Shown here: in pieces, positions 25,380 through 34,872 of the stretch | Numbering within the stretch: position 1 is the first letter of the stretch | Layout: each line of letters starts with the position of its first letter | Assembly (NCBI GenBank): GCA_015485385.1 | Contig: WFTS01000040.1 | Location: 1 to 42,069 of the forward strand | DNA length: 42,069 nucleotides | Source: Kordiimonadales bacterium | Lineage (GTDB): Bacteria; Pseudomonadota; Alphaproteobacteria; Sphingomonadales; Kordiimonadaceae | Direction of reading: 5' to 3' | The notes under the pieces: generated by a model | The model's input: the letters and a program-made list of their open reading frames with translations, nothing else | Told to the model about the DNA's origin: nothing | The model's database searches: none | Program-made: the position numbers and the translations under genes

Positions 25380-25607
25380 ATGTTATATTTACTCGCAATT
25401 CTAATTCCGCCGCTTGCTTTATTGTTAAGTGGCAAGCCAATTCAGGCGATTCTCAGCTTTTTGCTCTGGGTCGCAGCTTGGTTTGCCACGTTCCTCTTTG
25501 GGGCGGGCTTCATCATGTGGCTAATCTTAGCGGCCCATGCTGTTTTTGTCGTGCGTGACCGAAATCTAAGAAAGATGATAAAAGACGCCACCAACCAGCA
25601 AAAATAA
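25380..25607 (+). CDS. YqaE/Pmp3-family small membrane protein
   Basis: This 75-aa protein has two hydrophobic helices: MLYLLAILIPPLALLLSGKP, with the Pmp3-like LIPPLALLL, and the segment from AILSFLLWVAAWFATFLFGA to LILAAHAVFVV. A basic tail (RDRNLRKMIKDATNQQK) follows. Pmp3/YqaE proteins are stress-linked membrane proteins that affect membrane potential in yeast. AGGA lies 5 bases before the ATG. It probably shares a transcript with the DUF3126 gene and perhaps with the TPR-oxygenase gene 37 bases on. Confidence 0.75.
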   Translation: MLYLLAILIPPLALLLSGKPIQAILSFLLWVAAWFATFLFGAGFIMWLILAAHAVFVVRDRNLRKMIKDATNQQK

Positions 25608-25644
25608 GATGCCCTGAATAGGGTTAGATTCGCGGAGATTTTCG

Positions 25645-27471
25645 GTGCAGCAGGCGCAAGTGCAACAGCTTTTACAACAAGGGGGCAGCGCCTTTGGCCA
25701 AGGCAACCTGCAGCTGGCGGAAAAATGTTGCACTGCGGTTCTTGAGACATTCCCAAAAGAAGCAAACGCCCTTCATCTGCGCGCCCTGATTTACAAAAAA
25801 TCTAACCGCCCACAAGAGGCCGCCCTTACTTTTCGTTCAGCACAAAAAGCAGCTCCAAACAATGCTGAAATAGCGAATAACTTTGGTAATTTATTGCGGG
25901 AAACCGGCGACAATGCAGGGGCTATCAACCAGTATGACAAAGCTATAGCCAGCAATTCAAAATTTGCAGAGCCCTGGTTCAACAAGGGGCTTACCCTTCA
26001 GTCAACAGGGAACCATAATGAAGCGCTGGTAGCATTTGAAAAGGCGGCAAAACTTAAACCAAACGATGCCCGATTTGGAAATGCCGCTGGATTATCCCTC
26101 AAAGAATTAGGCCGGCTAGACGAGGCGGTTGAAGCCTATAAGCAAACGCTTGAAATCAATCCGAACCATTATCGGGCGCTTCATAATTTAGGGACAACAT
26201 TACGCTTACAAGACCGGCAAAGCGAGGCGCTCACTTATATCGAAAAGGCGATAAAACTAGAACCCCGCCTTGCCGAGCTTCGGTATAATTTAGCCAATAA
26301 TTTATATGATCTGGGCCACCATGAGCAAGCCGACGAAGAATACCGCCGCGCTATTGCTTTAAAACCGGATTATCTGGACGCCCATGAGACCCTCAATCAA
26401 ATGTATTGGGAGCACGGAAAACGCGACCTATTTGCCAAATCCTATACAGTTGGCATCAAGCAAGTGCCGATGTCCGCACCGCTTCGGGATGCCCATATCA
26501 AGGCTCTTGAATTGGCTGGGGATGTGGAAGGCGCAAATGAAGCACTTGATGCTGCGCTGGCTGATGTGGGGGCTGACGCAATCCTATTAAGGCGAAAAGC
26601 CCGCCTAGTTTCCGAGGTCGGCGATATGGACGCGGCCGTTCACTATTTTGAAAAAGCTGTTGAATCTGGCCCCGATAAAAAGCCAATCCGCATAGATTTT
26701 GCCCAAATTTTAATTCAACTCGGACGTTATGAGGATGCCCTTGCACACCTTGATGCCGCTGAAGCGCAGTCCCCGAATGACCAAGAAATGTGGGCTTTGC
26801 GTGGGCTTTGCTGGCGCCTTCTCGGTGATAAGCGCGAAAGTTGGCTTAACGACTATGACACATTTGTGCAACCTCGCCGCATCGAAACACCGCAAGGCTA
26901 TGATAATATTGAAGAATTTCTGTCTGAACTTAGCAGAGCTGTGTGCGCCATGCATGTCACACAAGTCCGGCCATTAGAACAAACCCTGCGCGGCGGCACG
27001 CAGACCCCTGGTCGTTTGTTTTTTCGGCCAGTCCCCATCATTCAAACACTAAAGCAGCAGCTTGAAAAAGAAATCTCTGCCTATATTGCTGCCATGCCTG
27101 ACGATAGTGACCACCCATTATTAAGCCGCAAACGGGCCAACTTTAAATTTACAGGCTCATGGTCGGTGCGGTTAAGCAAAGACGGCTTTCATGTCAATCA
27201 CATCCACCCTGCGGGCTGGATCTCTAGTGCCTTTTATGTCGAAGTGCCGCCATGCCTATCTGAAACCGACTATAGCAAAGGCAACCAAGGATGGATCAAG
27301 TTTGGTGAGAGCGGCCTGTCTTTAGGGCCAGAGCGCGAAGTGATACGAAAACTGGTCAAGCCAGAACCGGGTATGCTTGCACTATTTCCATCCTATGTTT
27401 GGCATGGAACCATCCCTTTCAGTGATGATGCAACACGGATAACAACACCGTTCGACGTCGTACCGGACTGA
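25645..27471 (+). CDS. TPR protein with C-terminal 2-oxoglutarate/Fe(II) oxygenase domain
   Basis: The 608-aa protein has about ten TPR units (residues 5-400). Clear ones are AEIANNFGNLLRETGDNAGA, WFNKGLTLQSTGNHNEALVA and RALHNLGTTLRLQDRQSEAL. A 2OG-FeII_Oxy_5-type domain follows (about 490-605). Iron ligands are suggested in GFHVNHIHPAGWISSAFYVE and VWHGTIPFSDDATRITTPFD, where the last Arg would hold 2-oxoglutarate. The start is GTG with GGAG 7 bases upstream. Fused TPRs usually grip a protein substrate, so it may hydroxylate a protein or peptide. The codons for its last residues and stop are followed by a near-copy of themselves (27474-27491). Confidence 0.85.
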   Translation: MQQAQVQQLLQQGGSAFGQGNLQLAEKCCTAVLETFPKEANALHLRALIYKKSNRPQEAALTFRSAQKAAPNNAEIANNFGNLLRETGDNAGAINQYDKAIASNSKFAEPWFNKGLTLQSTGNHNEALVAFEKAAKLKPNDARFGNAAGLSLKELGRLDEAVEAYKQTLEINPNHYRALHNLGTTLRLQDRQSEALTYIEKAIKLEPRLAELRYNLANNLYDLGHHEQADEEYRRAIALKPDYLDAHETLNQMYWEHGKRDLFAKSYTVGIKQVPMSAPLRDAHIKALELAGDVEGANEALDAALADVGADAILLRRKARLVSEVGDMDAAVHYFEKAVESGPDKKPIRIDFAQILIQLGRYEDALAHLDAAEAQSPNDQEMWALRGLCWRLLGDKRESWLNDYDTFVQPRRIETPQGYDNIEEFLSELSRAVCAMHVTQVRPLEQTLRGGTQTPGRLFFRPVPIIQTLKQQLEKEISAYIAAMPDDSDHPLLSRKRANFKFTGSWSVRLSKDGFHVNHIHPAGWISSAFYVEVPPCLSETDYSKGNQGWIKFGESGLSLGPEREVIRKLVKPEPGMLALFPSYVWHGTIPFSDDATRITTPFDVVPD

Positions 27472-27491
27472 TTGACGACGTACCGGACTGA
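27454..27491 (+). repeat. Tandem 18-bp duplication spanning a stop codon
   Basis: GACGTCGTACCGGACTGA (27454-27471, the oxygenase C-terminus and stop) is repeated as GACGACGTACCGGACTGA (27474-27491) with one mismatch and a 20-bp period. The second copy lies downstream of the stop and is not translated in frame. Confidence 0.85.
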
Positions 27492-27539
27492 CAAAAAAGA
27501 TTGGGAAGGGCGCAACCACGCAGTGACGGAGGCATACCC

Positions 27540-28253
27540 CTATTTATACCGAAACCACCCCGTTATCGCATATCGGTGCCCGGCCGCATAATCCGCCACA
27601 TAACTCACCGCATGATTTTGCGGTACTGTGAAAACATTCAAGGCATTAAAGCGCGGCAATAGGGCATCGGTTACGTCCCAATTTTGATTGTAAAATTGCA
27701 GCAACCCGCCCCAATCTGGGTCCCACTTTGGGGTGAAATTAAAAACAAAGGCTGCAACCCGGTATTCCTCGGTAACGTCGTCTGTATGAAATTTCAAAAA
27801 TTGCCCCGGACCATATCGTGTGGCTTGTGCATCGCCTTTGATAATATCAGGCCGCCCCGTAAGCTTGCGAACAAAATCCAGTACCGTAGGCGAGTTGATG
27901 AAATCCAGAAATCGGTCCAGAGATGGCACTTGGCCCCAACCCTGCAAATAAGCGTCCAACATAGGGTAGCAATCATAAGAATATTGAAACCCGTTAGCGG
28001 CTTGCTCGTTAACTTGAACCAAAATCGCGTCACGTTGGTCTTTGCTCATTGCGGCCCAATCCTCGGCCCTATGAAACTTAGGGCCGCCGTCGCTGTAGGC
28101 AAAGCCCCACGGTATTTCTCTGGTTAAAACATTATAGAGGCGTTCGGCACTTTCCGGGGCTAAGATAGCCGGGATATGTAACCGTTTCTTCTCAGAATAT
28201 GCCGCTGCAAGTGCAGAAATATCAAGGGCTGAGTTCAATTGAAAATCAGACAT
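27540..28253 (-). CDS. 2-oxoglutarate/Fe(II)-dependent oxygenase (prolyl-hydroxylase-like)
   Basis: This is a 237-aa stand-alone dioxygenase. The HxD motif is in GPGQFLKFHTDDVTEEYRVA, the distal iron histidine is in VPQNHAVSYV, and the 2-oxoglutarate arginine is in GHRYAITGWFRY. The layout matches the P4H/Tpa1-like group, which hydroxylates prolyl residues in proteins. It is encoded opposite to its neighbours, between two TPR-fused enzymes. The substrate is unknown, and small-molecule oxidation cannot be excluded. Confidence 0.85.
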   Translation of the reverse strand: MSDFQLNSALDISALAAAYSEKKRLHIPAILAPESAERLYNVLTREIPWGFAYSDGGPKFHRAEDWAAMSKDQRDAILVQVNEQAANGFQYSYDCYPMLDAYLQGWGQVPSLDRFLDFINSPTVLDFVRKLTGRPDIIKGDAQATRYGPGQFLKFHTDDVTEEYRVAAFVFNFTPKWDPDWGGLLQFYNQNWDVTDALLPRFNALNVFTVPQNHAVSYVADYAAGHRYAITGWFRYK

Positions 28254-28323
28254 AAGCCTATGGTCCTATTTTGCCAACGCGTTGGGCTTTTATTTACCCT
28301 ATGGCTACTGTAGAAAGAGCCTT

Positions 28324-28452
28324 ATGAAAATGCCAGAAAATAGCCATCAAATTACATGTTATGTCCGTCGGTGCGGCACGGCCCTTCTTGCCATTGACGC
28401 TACAAAAAATTTGAAGCGGATCAGTAACACCACTTGTTTGATCGCTGTATGA
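28324..28452 (+). CDS. Possible 42-aa small ORF coupled to the TPR-sulfotransferase gene
   Basis: The reading frame MKMPENSHQITCYVRRCGTA... ends ...NTTCLIAV. Its stop overlaps the next gene's ATG at 28449 as ATGA, the arrangement expected for translational coupling. It has three cysteines and no strong Shine-Dalgarno, only AGAG before the ATG. It could be a leader peptide, a small substrate peptide or chance. I do not recognise a family. Confidence 0.2.
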   Translation: MKMPENSHQITCYVRRCGTALLAIDATKNLKRISNTTCLIAV

Positions 28453-30329
28453 CCCTAGCAAGTCCACATACAGCCACTCTAGAGGCAGCCGAGGCCCATC
28501 ACCGCAACGGGCGCCTTGAGGAAGCCCAAACACAGTATCACGCCATTTTAAAAATAGTGCCTGACAGTGCCGACGCGCACTATGGTTTGGGTACGGTTTT
28601 GGTCCAAAACGGCAAGATGGATCAAGCGCTTTCCCATTTAGAAAAAGCTGTGGCCTTAGACCCTAACGTGCCTGAATTTCTGTTTAATCTGGCTCTGGTC
28701 GAACAGCAATTGGGCCTAATTAGCCGTGCGGCGCAGTCTTTGGAAAAAGCAGGGGCCGCAGCCCAAAATGACTTATATTTTCTCATCCCGATTTGCAAAA
28801 AATTGGTCGAAATCCGCCAACCACACACAGCGTTGCATTATTTACAAGCAACCGGTTCTCATGACCCTAAAGTGATGTTTTTGATTGCCCGAGCAAGGGC
28901 GTTTTGCGGAGATTTAGAGCGCGCCCTTGACGATTTTAATCAGCTGATCCAGCGGTTTCCAAATGACATGGCCCTTCGGCGCGAACATGCACGCGCGGCC
29001 GCGCTTATCCGGGACTATGATACGGCTATCCAGTCCTATCAGGCGTATTTGAAAAAACCTGACGCAAATGCCGACGACTTTCTTGGTCTTGCAGACCTTT
29101 ATTTGACAGCCCACAAGCCATCATTGGCCAAAGACGCGCTGGCGCAGTTTTTTAAATTGGGCGGCGTCCAAGCGGATGCCTATTTGATTGCAGCCAAATG
29201 CGCGCGCCTTGAAAACAATCATGAAGCCCTCAGACAAAATATTGATAAAACCATAGAGCTTCAGCCGACATCAGGCCAAGCTTGGCATTTCCGAATGGAA
29301 ACCGCAGAGCAAGAAAACCTGCCTGACATTGCCAAAAGCTGCATACGTCTTGCCGCAGATCCGGCCTGTAGCCGCCGCGATGCCGTGCGCTTATATCTCT
29401 GTGCGGGCAAGGCCTATGAAATGATAGGCGACTATCAACCCGCGTTTGAGGCCTTATCAAAAGGTAACGCGCACCACCAAAATTTAATGGCCCAAGAGGG
29501 CGCACAATATGACCCAAATACCACTGCCGCCTATCATAAGGCTACTTTAGAAAGATACCCTTTAAACGCTATTTTCCCGACAAATACTGTGCCGCCCAAA
29601 CCAAACCAAACAAGGCCCTTGTTCATCTTAGGTATGCCACGCTCTGGCACGACATTAGTGGAAAAAATGTTAGCCACATGGGATAATATTGAAGCAGGCG
29701 GCGAGAATGAAGCCATAGAATTTATTGCACAGCGCTATTATTGGGACATCACAAAAAAACGGGCGGCGCTACCCTCTGCACTGGAGGTCAGCGCATTAGA
29801 AAAAATGGCCACACAATATTGGGCTCGCACCCCATCCAAAGCAGAAATTCTAACCGATAAAATGCCCCATAATTTTCGCCATATCGGACTAATTTGCCAA
29901 ATATTTCCTTCGGCACCTGTCCTCTATATGAAGCGCGACCCTATGGATGTGTGCCTCTCGATCTACAGTAGGCTGTTTCCTGATGGTCATCCCTATGCTT
30001 GCGACCTGAAGGCTATCGCTGATTTTTATGCGGCCAGCGACCGGCTTTTAGATCATTGGAAAAAGCTTTTCCCCGACAGAATATTAGAAGTTCAATATGA
30101 ACGACTAGTGGAAGACCCAAAAGCCGTAACCCGTGAAATAGCCTCTTTTTGTGGGCTACAGTGGCACAAACAATGCCTAGAGTTCCATAAGGCAAACAGC
30201 AGCAGCTTTACCTTCAGCGAACTTCAGGTTCGGCAACCTCTGAACAAAGATGGCCTTGGTCGATGGCAACAGTACGGCGCCCTATTGGACCCCCTTAGAC
30301 ATGCCCTGCAGAAGGCTGGCGTCTCATGA
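28449..30329 (+). CDS. TPR-containing sulfotransferase
   Basis: This is a 626-aa two-part protein. Residues 1-370 are TPR repeats, clearest in EAQTQYHAILKIVPDSADAH, YGLGTVLVQNGKMDQALSHL and PEFLFNLALVEQQLGLI. The C-terminal sulfotransferase (about 390-620) has the PAPS 5'-phosphosulfate loop FILGMPRSGTTLVEKML and the 3'-phosphate motif LYMKRDPMDVCLSIYSRL. Related TPR-sulfotransferases are often compared with tyrosylprotein sulfotransferase, but the acceptor here is unknown. The ATG at 28449 overlaps a short ORF's stop; TTG at 28434 is an alternative start. Its own stop overlaps the methyltransferase ATG (ATGA), so the two are coupled. Confidence 0.88.
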   Translation: MTLASPHTATLEAAEAHHRNGRLEEAQTQYHAILKIVPDSADAHYGLGTVLVQNGKMDQALSHLEKAVALDPNVPEFLFNLALVEQQLGLISRAAQSLEKAGAAAQNDLYFLIPICKKLVEIRQPHTALHYLQATGSHDPKVMFLIARARAFCGDLERALDDFNQLIQRFPNDMALRREHARAAALIRDYDTAIQSYQAYLKKPDANADDFLGLADLYLTAHKPSLAKDALAQFFKLGGVQADAYLIAAKCARLENNHEALRQNIDKTIELQPTSGQAWHFRMETAEQENLPDIAKSCIRLAADPACSRRDAVRLYLCAGKAYEMIGDYQPAFEALSKGNAHHQNLMAQEGAQYDPNTTAAYHKATLERYPLNAIFPTNTVPPKPNQTRPLFILGMPRSGTTLVEKMLATWDNIEAGGENEAIEFIAQRYYWDITKKRAALPSALEVSALEKMATQYWARTPSKAEILTDKMPHNFRHIGLICQIFPSAPVLYMKRDPMDVCLSIYSRLFPDGHPYACDLKAIADFYAASDRLLDHWKKLFPDRILEVQYERLVEDPKAVTREIASFCGLQWHKQCLEFHKANSSSFTFSELQVRQPLNKDGLGRWQQYGALLDPLRHALQKAGVS

Positions 30330-31264
30330 AACATGAACCAGAAATAGAGGCTTGGAGCCGGTACTGGGCAGCCAACAGGCTAGACAGCTGTATTTCTGGC
30401 CAAGGAATTGAAGACGAAGCAGATATCAATGCGCTGTGGGCTAGTTTCGTGCAGGATACGCCTGATAACAGCCGATTAATCGACCTAGCCGCTGGCAATG
30501 GGGCTGTATCAATACGGCTGTTAACTCAGGCGCAGGCGCACGGAAAAACCCTTGCTGTAGACGCGGTCGATCAAGCCATCATTGATCCTGCTCGCCACCT
30601 TAAAAATCACAGTGCAATTGCAGCGCAAATAATGTTTCACGCTGAAACAGACATCAGCGCCCTGCCCTTCAAGGAAGCAACCTTTGACGGGGCCGTATCC
30701 CAATTTGGATTTGAATATGCGCCCCAGAAAGCGGCTGCAAAAGAAATGCTGCGTATCTTAAAACCCGGCGCGCACTTTCAGCTATTGATCCACCATGCCA
30801 ACAGTGCGTTGGTGGCGCCGAATGTTCAAAAGATCACCTACATTACAGGGTTGCTTGCCAAAGGGGGGCCGGTTGAGGCCGCACACACGTATTTAACATC
30901 CCCGCCGGACAAACAAGCAGCAGCCTTAGAAGCTTTAGAGCAAATAGGCCAGCAAACATTGGCGGCTTATAGCGCACAACCGCCAGCCATCATTCAGGAA
31001 ATATTCGGTGCGATTTCACAATTGGTGCAGCGCTCTGACCTCAGATTTTCTGTGCGCGCGAAGGCCGCTGTTGATATGGAAGGCCGCTTGCGGGCAGAAG
31101 CCGAACGTATGCGCCAACTCGCTGCGGCGGCGCTGGATGCAGATCAAATCCGTTCACTGGGGGATAGGCTCAGCCAAGCGGGAGCAACAGAGCTGGCTAT
31201 AACGGAATTATACATTGGCACCGACAAAGCCCTTCTGGGCTGGCTTGTTTGCGGCAAAAAATAG
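30326..31264 (+). CDS. SAM-dependent methyltransferase (class I)
   Basis: The 312-aa protein has a Rossmann-type SAM-binding motif I (NSRLIDLAAGNGAVSIRLL, about residue 50), the acidic strand LAVDAVDQ, and motif IV-like FDGAVSQFGFEYAPQKAAAK with AKEMLRILKPGAHFQLLI. A helical C-terminal part (AEAERMRQLAAAALDADQIR) may recognise the substrate. It overlaps the TPR-sulfotransferase by 4 bases, so the methyl transfer is likely part of the same pathway, on the same or a related acceptor. No closer family could be assigned. Confidence 0.85.
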   Translation: MKHEPEIEAWSRYWAANRLDSCISGQGIEDEADINALWASFVQDTPDNSRLIDLAAGNGAVSIRLLTQAQAHGKTLAVDAVDQAIIDPARHLKNHSAIAAQIMFHAETDISALPFKEATFDGAVSQFGFEYAPQKAAAKEMLRILKPGAHFQLLIHHANSALVAPNVQKITYITGLLAKGGPVEAAHTYLTSPPDKQAAALEALEQIGQQTLAAYSAQPPAIIQEIFGAISQLVQRSDLRFSVRAKAAVDMEGRLRAEAERMRQLAAAALDADQIRSLGDRLSQAGATELAITELYIGTDKALLGWLVCGKK

Positions 31265-31393
31265 AGTAAAGCTCACACCCCTTAAAGCCTATCACACAGC
31301 AAAATGCAGACCCCATCAGCCTGCTATTGAGGACTGGTTTGTTCATGACACATTCCATTGTAAGCACAGCAATAACCCGGGCACTGAGGCCAT

Positions 31394-31423
31394 AAAAAAA
31401 CGGCGGGCACAAGGCCCGCCGTT
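31394..31423 (-). terminator. Intrinsic terminator of the TonB-dependent receptor gene
   Basis: On the minus strand, AACGGCGGGC and GCCCGCCGTT form a 10-bp stem around CTTGT, followed by a run of seven Ts. It lies 27 bases downstream of the receptor stop. Confidence 0.9.
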
Positions 31424-31449
31424 CTCAATTTGTTTGTTAAGCCCGAAGC

Positions 31450-34341
31450 TTAGAAGCGCAGACGTGAACCGATGAAGATACGAGTGCCAATGACATCATA
31501 TGTTTCAGGGAACGTGTTTGCTTGCTGCTGGCTATCACCAAGGAATGATGGCTTGTTATTGAACAAGTTACGCGCACCACCATAAACCTGAACTGTTTCA
31601 TCAATGTCATATGTGAATGACAGATCGAAATAGTTTTCAGCGCCAATGGATGGAACAACCAGGTCAGAAGCCGAGAGACCGTCATTAATGATCTGATCAT
31701 CCTGTACGCCATCAAGCCAACGCCAGTTCAAAGACATGGTCAAAGGACCGTTTGCCATTGTTGTACGCATGTTAAAGCGATTCTTAGGATCAGGGCGTCC
31801 ACAGATGTTACCATATTGGCCTTCACAATCCAGAACCGTACCAACCTGTAGATCAGGGATAGAGCTGTTGTTAATCACGCGTGTACCAACAAAGGCAATG
31901 CTAAGAGTAGACCCGCCTTCATAGAAACCGAAATCAACATCAGTTGTGTAGTTCCATGACAGATCGACACCAGAGGTTTTAACCTGACCAATGTTCGCGT
32001 TACCAGCAAACACTGTATCAACGTTACCATCTGGGCGACGTGTAATGGCCTTACAATAAAGCGAGTTCAAGTCCTGAACCGTGTTGTAGCAAATATCTAG
32101 GATATTATTTACACCGCCACCAAGTGTCGAAACAGCTTGGTCGATAGTGATGTCATAATAATCCACAGACATTGTGAAGCCAGGAAGTGCTGTAGGCGTG
32201 AACACTGCACCAACGGTGTATGTGTCAGACGATTCTTCAAACAGATCAGGGTTACCACCGAAGATGCCTTCGATTTGGCTGTTAGCCTGAGTGAAGTTAC
32301 CGGTCAAACCTGCTGGAACACCTTGCGCCTCACAAAGTGCGATCAAAGTAGCAGAAGGGTTCGCTGTTGAATCAGAACATGGGTCTGTTGCGCCAGGGAA
32401 ACCATTTGCATTACCTGCAAACAATTCAGCAACGTTTGGTGCACGCACCGCACGCTGATACTGAGCGCGGAAGCTAATGTCTTCGATCGGTGCCCAAGTT
32501 AGACCACCAGCATATGACCAAACTGATCCAGCTGTAGAATAATCAGAGATACGAGCCGCAACAGTAGCATCTAAGCTTTTTGCGCCAGGTACGTCAGATA
32601 ATAGTGGAATAGCAAGCTCGACAAAGCCTTCGTAAGAATCGTACCCACCAATAGTTGCTTCGCCAGCGTTAAAGCCAAGAACGTCACCGCTTGCGAGGAA
32701 CTCATCAGGGCGGAATGCTGAATTATCTTTACGGTATTCAACACCCATCGCAACGCCGATTTCACCAGCACCAGTAAGATCACCCAAAGAACCACTAACC
32801 AAGCCTTGGATATTCTGTGTCTGAATGAAAGTCACGTTAGACGCGCCAATATTTACGAAGTCAATTGCAGCTTGGCTGATATTGCCAGCACCAAAGATAT
32901 TCATTGGTGCACAACCGCTTGAAGCATCCTGACAAGACAGGCCATCATCTGTTACCAGTGCAGCCTGACGGAATTTAGTTTCCGCAACGTCATTGTTCAA
33001 CAGGTTTGTCGCGTCAACACGGGCAAAGCTGTATGAAACATCATATGACCAACCATCAGCGATATCGCCGTCAAAGCCAACCAAGAAACGATAACCGTTA
33101 CGTGTGTCAAGAGACTGACGTGAACCATTTTCAACCATACGGCGGCCAATGAATGGCAAGAACGCATTGTCGTTACCGTCAACGATGCCGTCACCATTTG
33201 TATCTGTACGAATGCCGTCGAGAGCTTGCTGAACGTCAGCAGCAAAGAATGGGCTGTCAGGGTTTACTTCAAGGCCACCAACAAATGCAGGCGTTGGAGC
33301 AAGTTCCTGAGGTACACGGTTAGATACGAATGTTGCATCTAGGTAGAAGCGTACATTGTCGCTCACTTGATAATGAGTCATCGCTGACATCATGAAGCGC
33401 TCTTGTGGCAACTGAAGGAAGTTATCAGGTGCATAGTTAAAGCGGTTTGCATTCGTAAATACAGCGCCAGAACCATCCTCATTAAAGCGACCAAGACGAT
33501 CGCCGTTTGGAAGAACCGGCCCGCCAAAGACGCGTGTACCAGGAATACCTGATGAACCACCGCCAAGAAGACCAGATTCTGAACCAAATGATGGGCCAGG
33601 TGTTTCAACCGAACCAAACGAGTCAGACAATGCAAATGTAGAGAAGTCGCGGTCGCCCTGGAACAAGGGTTCACGTTTCATATAGTTCGCATAAACTGTT
33701 ACGTTACCACGGCCATCAGCGAAGTTACCGCCAACGGTAGCGCTGACATTATATTTGTTCGCATCGCCTTTGGTTGTTGTATCAAACTGCGCGTCAAGCT
33801 CTAGACCTTCAAAGTCAGACTTCATCACGAAGTTTACAACGCCGCCAAGAGCGTCAGAACCATAAACAGCAGAAGCACCACCGGTCACAACTTCAACACG
33901 CTCGATAAGCGAAGAAGGAATGGTGTTCAAATCAACAACACCAGCCTGGTTAGATTGTAGATAACGGCGGCCGTTTACAAGAACGAGCGTACGAGACGCG
34001 CCTAAACCACGAAGGTTTACTGTCGCTGTACCGTTACCAGGGTTGTTTGATGATCCACCAAAACCCGGGATTGTTTGTGGCAAAGTGGCAAGCACCTGCT
34101 CAACGTTCTGCGCGCCCGTGAATTTGAATTCAGACGCATCAACAGTAGAGATCGGTGAAGGAGCTGACAGATCACGGCGTACAATGCGCGAACCTGTTAC
34201 TACTACTTCTTCAAATTCTTCTCCGTCAGTATCAGCATCTTGTGCTGATACACTAGTGGCTCCCAGCGCCAAGCTGGCGATCAAGGTTGCTGCGCTACCC
34301 AAAAGCGCGGAGCGGCGCAAATATTTAAATTCGTTCGACAC
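31450..34341 (-). CDS. TonB-dependent outer-membrane receptor
   Basis: The 963-aa protein has a signal peptide (ALLGSAATLIASLALGATSV, cleavage after SVSA near residue 33), a TonB-box-like acidic stretch EEVVVTGSRIVRR, and a plug with ATVNLRGLGASRTLVLVNGR and EVVTGGASAVYGSDALGGVV. A large beta-barrel ends in the aromatic signature GSRLRF. The start is GTG at 34341, chosen for GAGGA 8 bases upstream and for the signal peptide; a longer reading adds 41 unlikely residues. Codon choice looks biased (many cgt, ggt, gaa), as in highly expressed outer-membrane proteins. The ligand is unknown. It sits between TPR-fused modifying enzymes. Confidence 0.93.
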   Translation of the reverse strand: MSNEFKYLRRSALLGSAATLIASLALGATSVSAQDADTDGEEFEEVVVTGSRIVRRDLSAPSPISTVDASEFKFTGAQNVEQVLATLPQTIPGFGGSSNNPGNGTATVNLRGLGASRTLVLVNGRRYLQSNQAGVVDLNTIPSSLIERVEVVTGGASAVYGSDALGGVVNFVMKSDFEGLELDAQFDTTTKGDANKYNVSATVGGNFADGRGNVTVYANYMKREPLFQGDRDFSTFALSDSFGSVETPGPSFGSESGLLGGGSSGIPGTRVFGGPVLPNGDRLGRFNEDGSGAVFTNANRFNYAPDNFLQLPQERFMMSAMTHYQVSDNVRFYLDATFVSNRVPQELAPTPAFVGGLEVNPDSPFFAADVQQALDGIRTDTNGDGIVDGNDNAFLPFIGRRMVENGSRQSLDTRNGYRFLVGFDGDIADGWSYDVSYSFARVDATNLLNNDVAETKFRQAALVTDDGLSCQDASSGCAPMNIFGAGNISQAAIDFVNIGASNVTFIQTQNIQGLVSGSLGDLTGAGEIGVAMGVEYRKDNSAFRPDEFLASGDVLGFNAGEATIGGYDSYEGFVELAIPLLSDVPGAKSLDATVAARISDYSTAGSVWSYAGGLTWAPIEDISFRAQYQRAVRAPNVAELFAGNANGFPGATDPCSDSTANPSATLIALCEAQGVPAGLTGNFTQANSQIEGIFGGNPDLFEESSDTYTVGAVFTPTALPGFTMSVDYYDITIDQAVSTLGGGVNNILDICYNTVQDLNSLYCKAITRRPDGNVDTVFAGNANIGQVKTSGVDLSWNYTTDVDFGFYEGGSTLSIAFVGTRVINNSSIPDLQVGTVLDCEGQYGNICGRPDPKNRFNMRTTMANGPLTMSLNWRWLDGVQDDQIINDGLSASDLVVPSIGAENYFDLSFTYDIDETVQVYGGARNLFNNKPSFLGDSQQQANTFPETYDVIGTRIFIGSRLRF

Positions 34342-34872
34342 TTTGCGTTTCCTCTTTATTTGATTGTTAAAAAAACCGTCCCCCCAAGTATTGAGACAGC
34401 TACCGATTAACCCGACCCAGCCCTTGGTTGATATAAAATATCGACATCTTGGGGCAGCGCGCACCAGAGTTAAACCTAAGGTGTGTCAATTAAACCACAG
34501 CCATAAACCTCGGGATGCAGCCATTTTCAGGTGGAATTTCGGCCACTTAAGCAGCAAGAGACTGTTTCCATTGATGTTCGACGCATTCGCACAACCTCGC
34601 GCTGCAAAGTAACGGGAGACCCCTTTGTTTTCTTAACAATCGGAGGTATTTTACGAGAACATCACCTCGCTGGCCACTAGGGCAACACCACAGCCACCGC
34701 GACTCGTCCTTGAGACGCGGCAGCTTGCTTAGGTGGGAAACTATAAGTATTACCGTATAAATCATCAGCTACTTATGTGACAGTTTGCCGCGGAGCTCTA
34801 TGCGTTACCTCATCAAGGGCTTAGCCTCATAAAATATGAACTGCCCGCATATTGACCCTGTCTTGAAGGGAT
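34342..34872. other. 531-bp gene-free region before divergent receptor and TPR-hydroxylase genes
   Basis: This is a long leader and promoter region with no credible ORF. A minus-strand TTGACA hexamer (34484-34489) could be a receptor -35, but no convincing -10 follows at 16-18 bp. A candidate plus-strand promoter for the hydroxylase gene is listed separately. An isolated CGGAGG near 34640 is not followed by a start codon at a usable distance. The length suggests an extended regulated leader for the receptor. Confidence 0.6.
34725..34753 (+). promoter_or_regulatory. Candidate promoter for the TPR-dual-hydroxylase gene
   Basis: TTGCTT (34725-34730) and TATTAC (34748-34753) are separated by exactly 17 bases, about 120 bases before the ATG at 34873. 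Both hexamers are imperfect. Confidence 0.3.

Noticed and set aside
32571-33674. Several alternative-frame minus-strand ORFs inside the TonB-dependent receptor
   Set aside because: The receptor frame has signal peptide, plug and barrel end; the others are low-complexity shadows.
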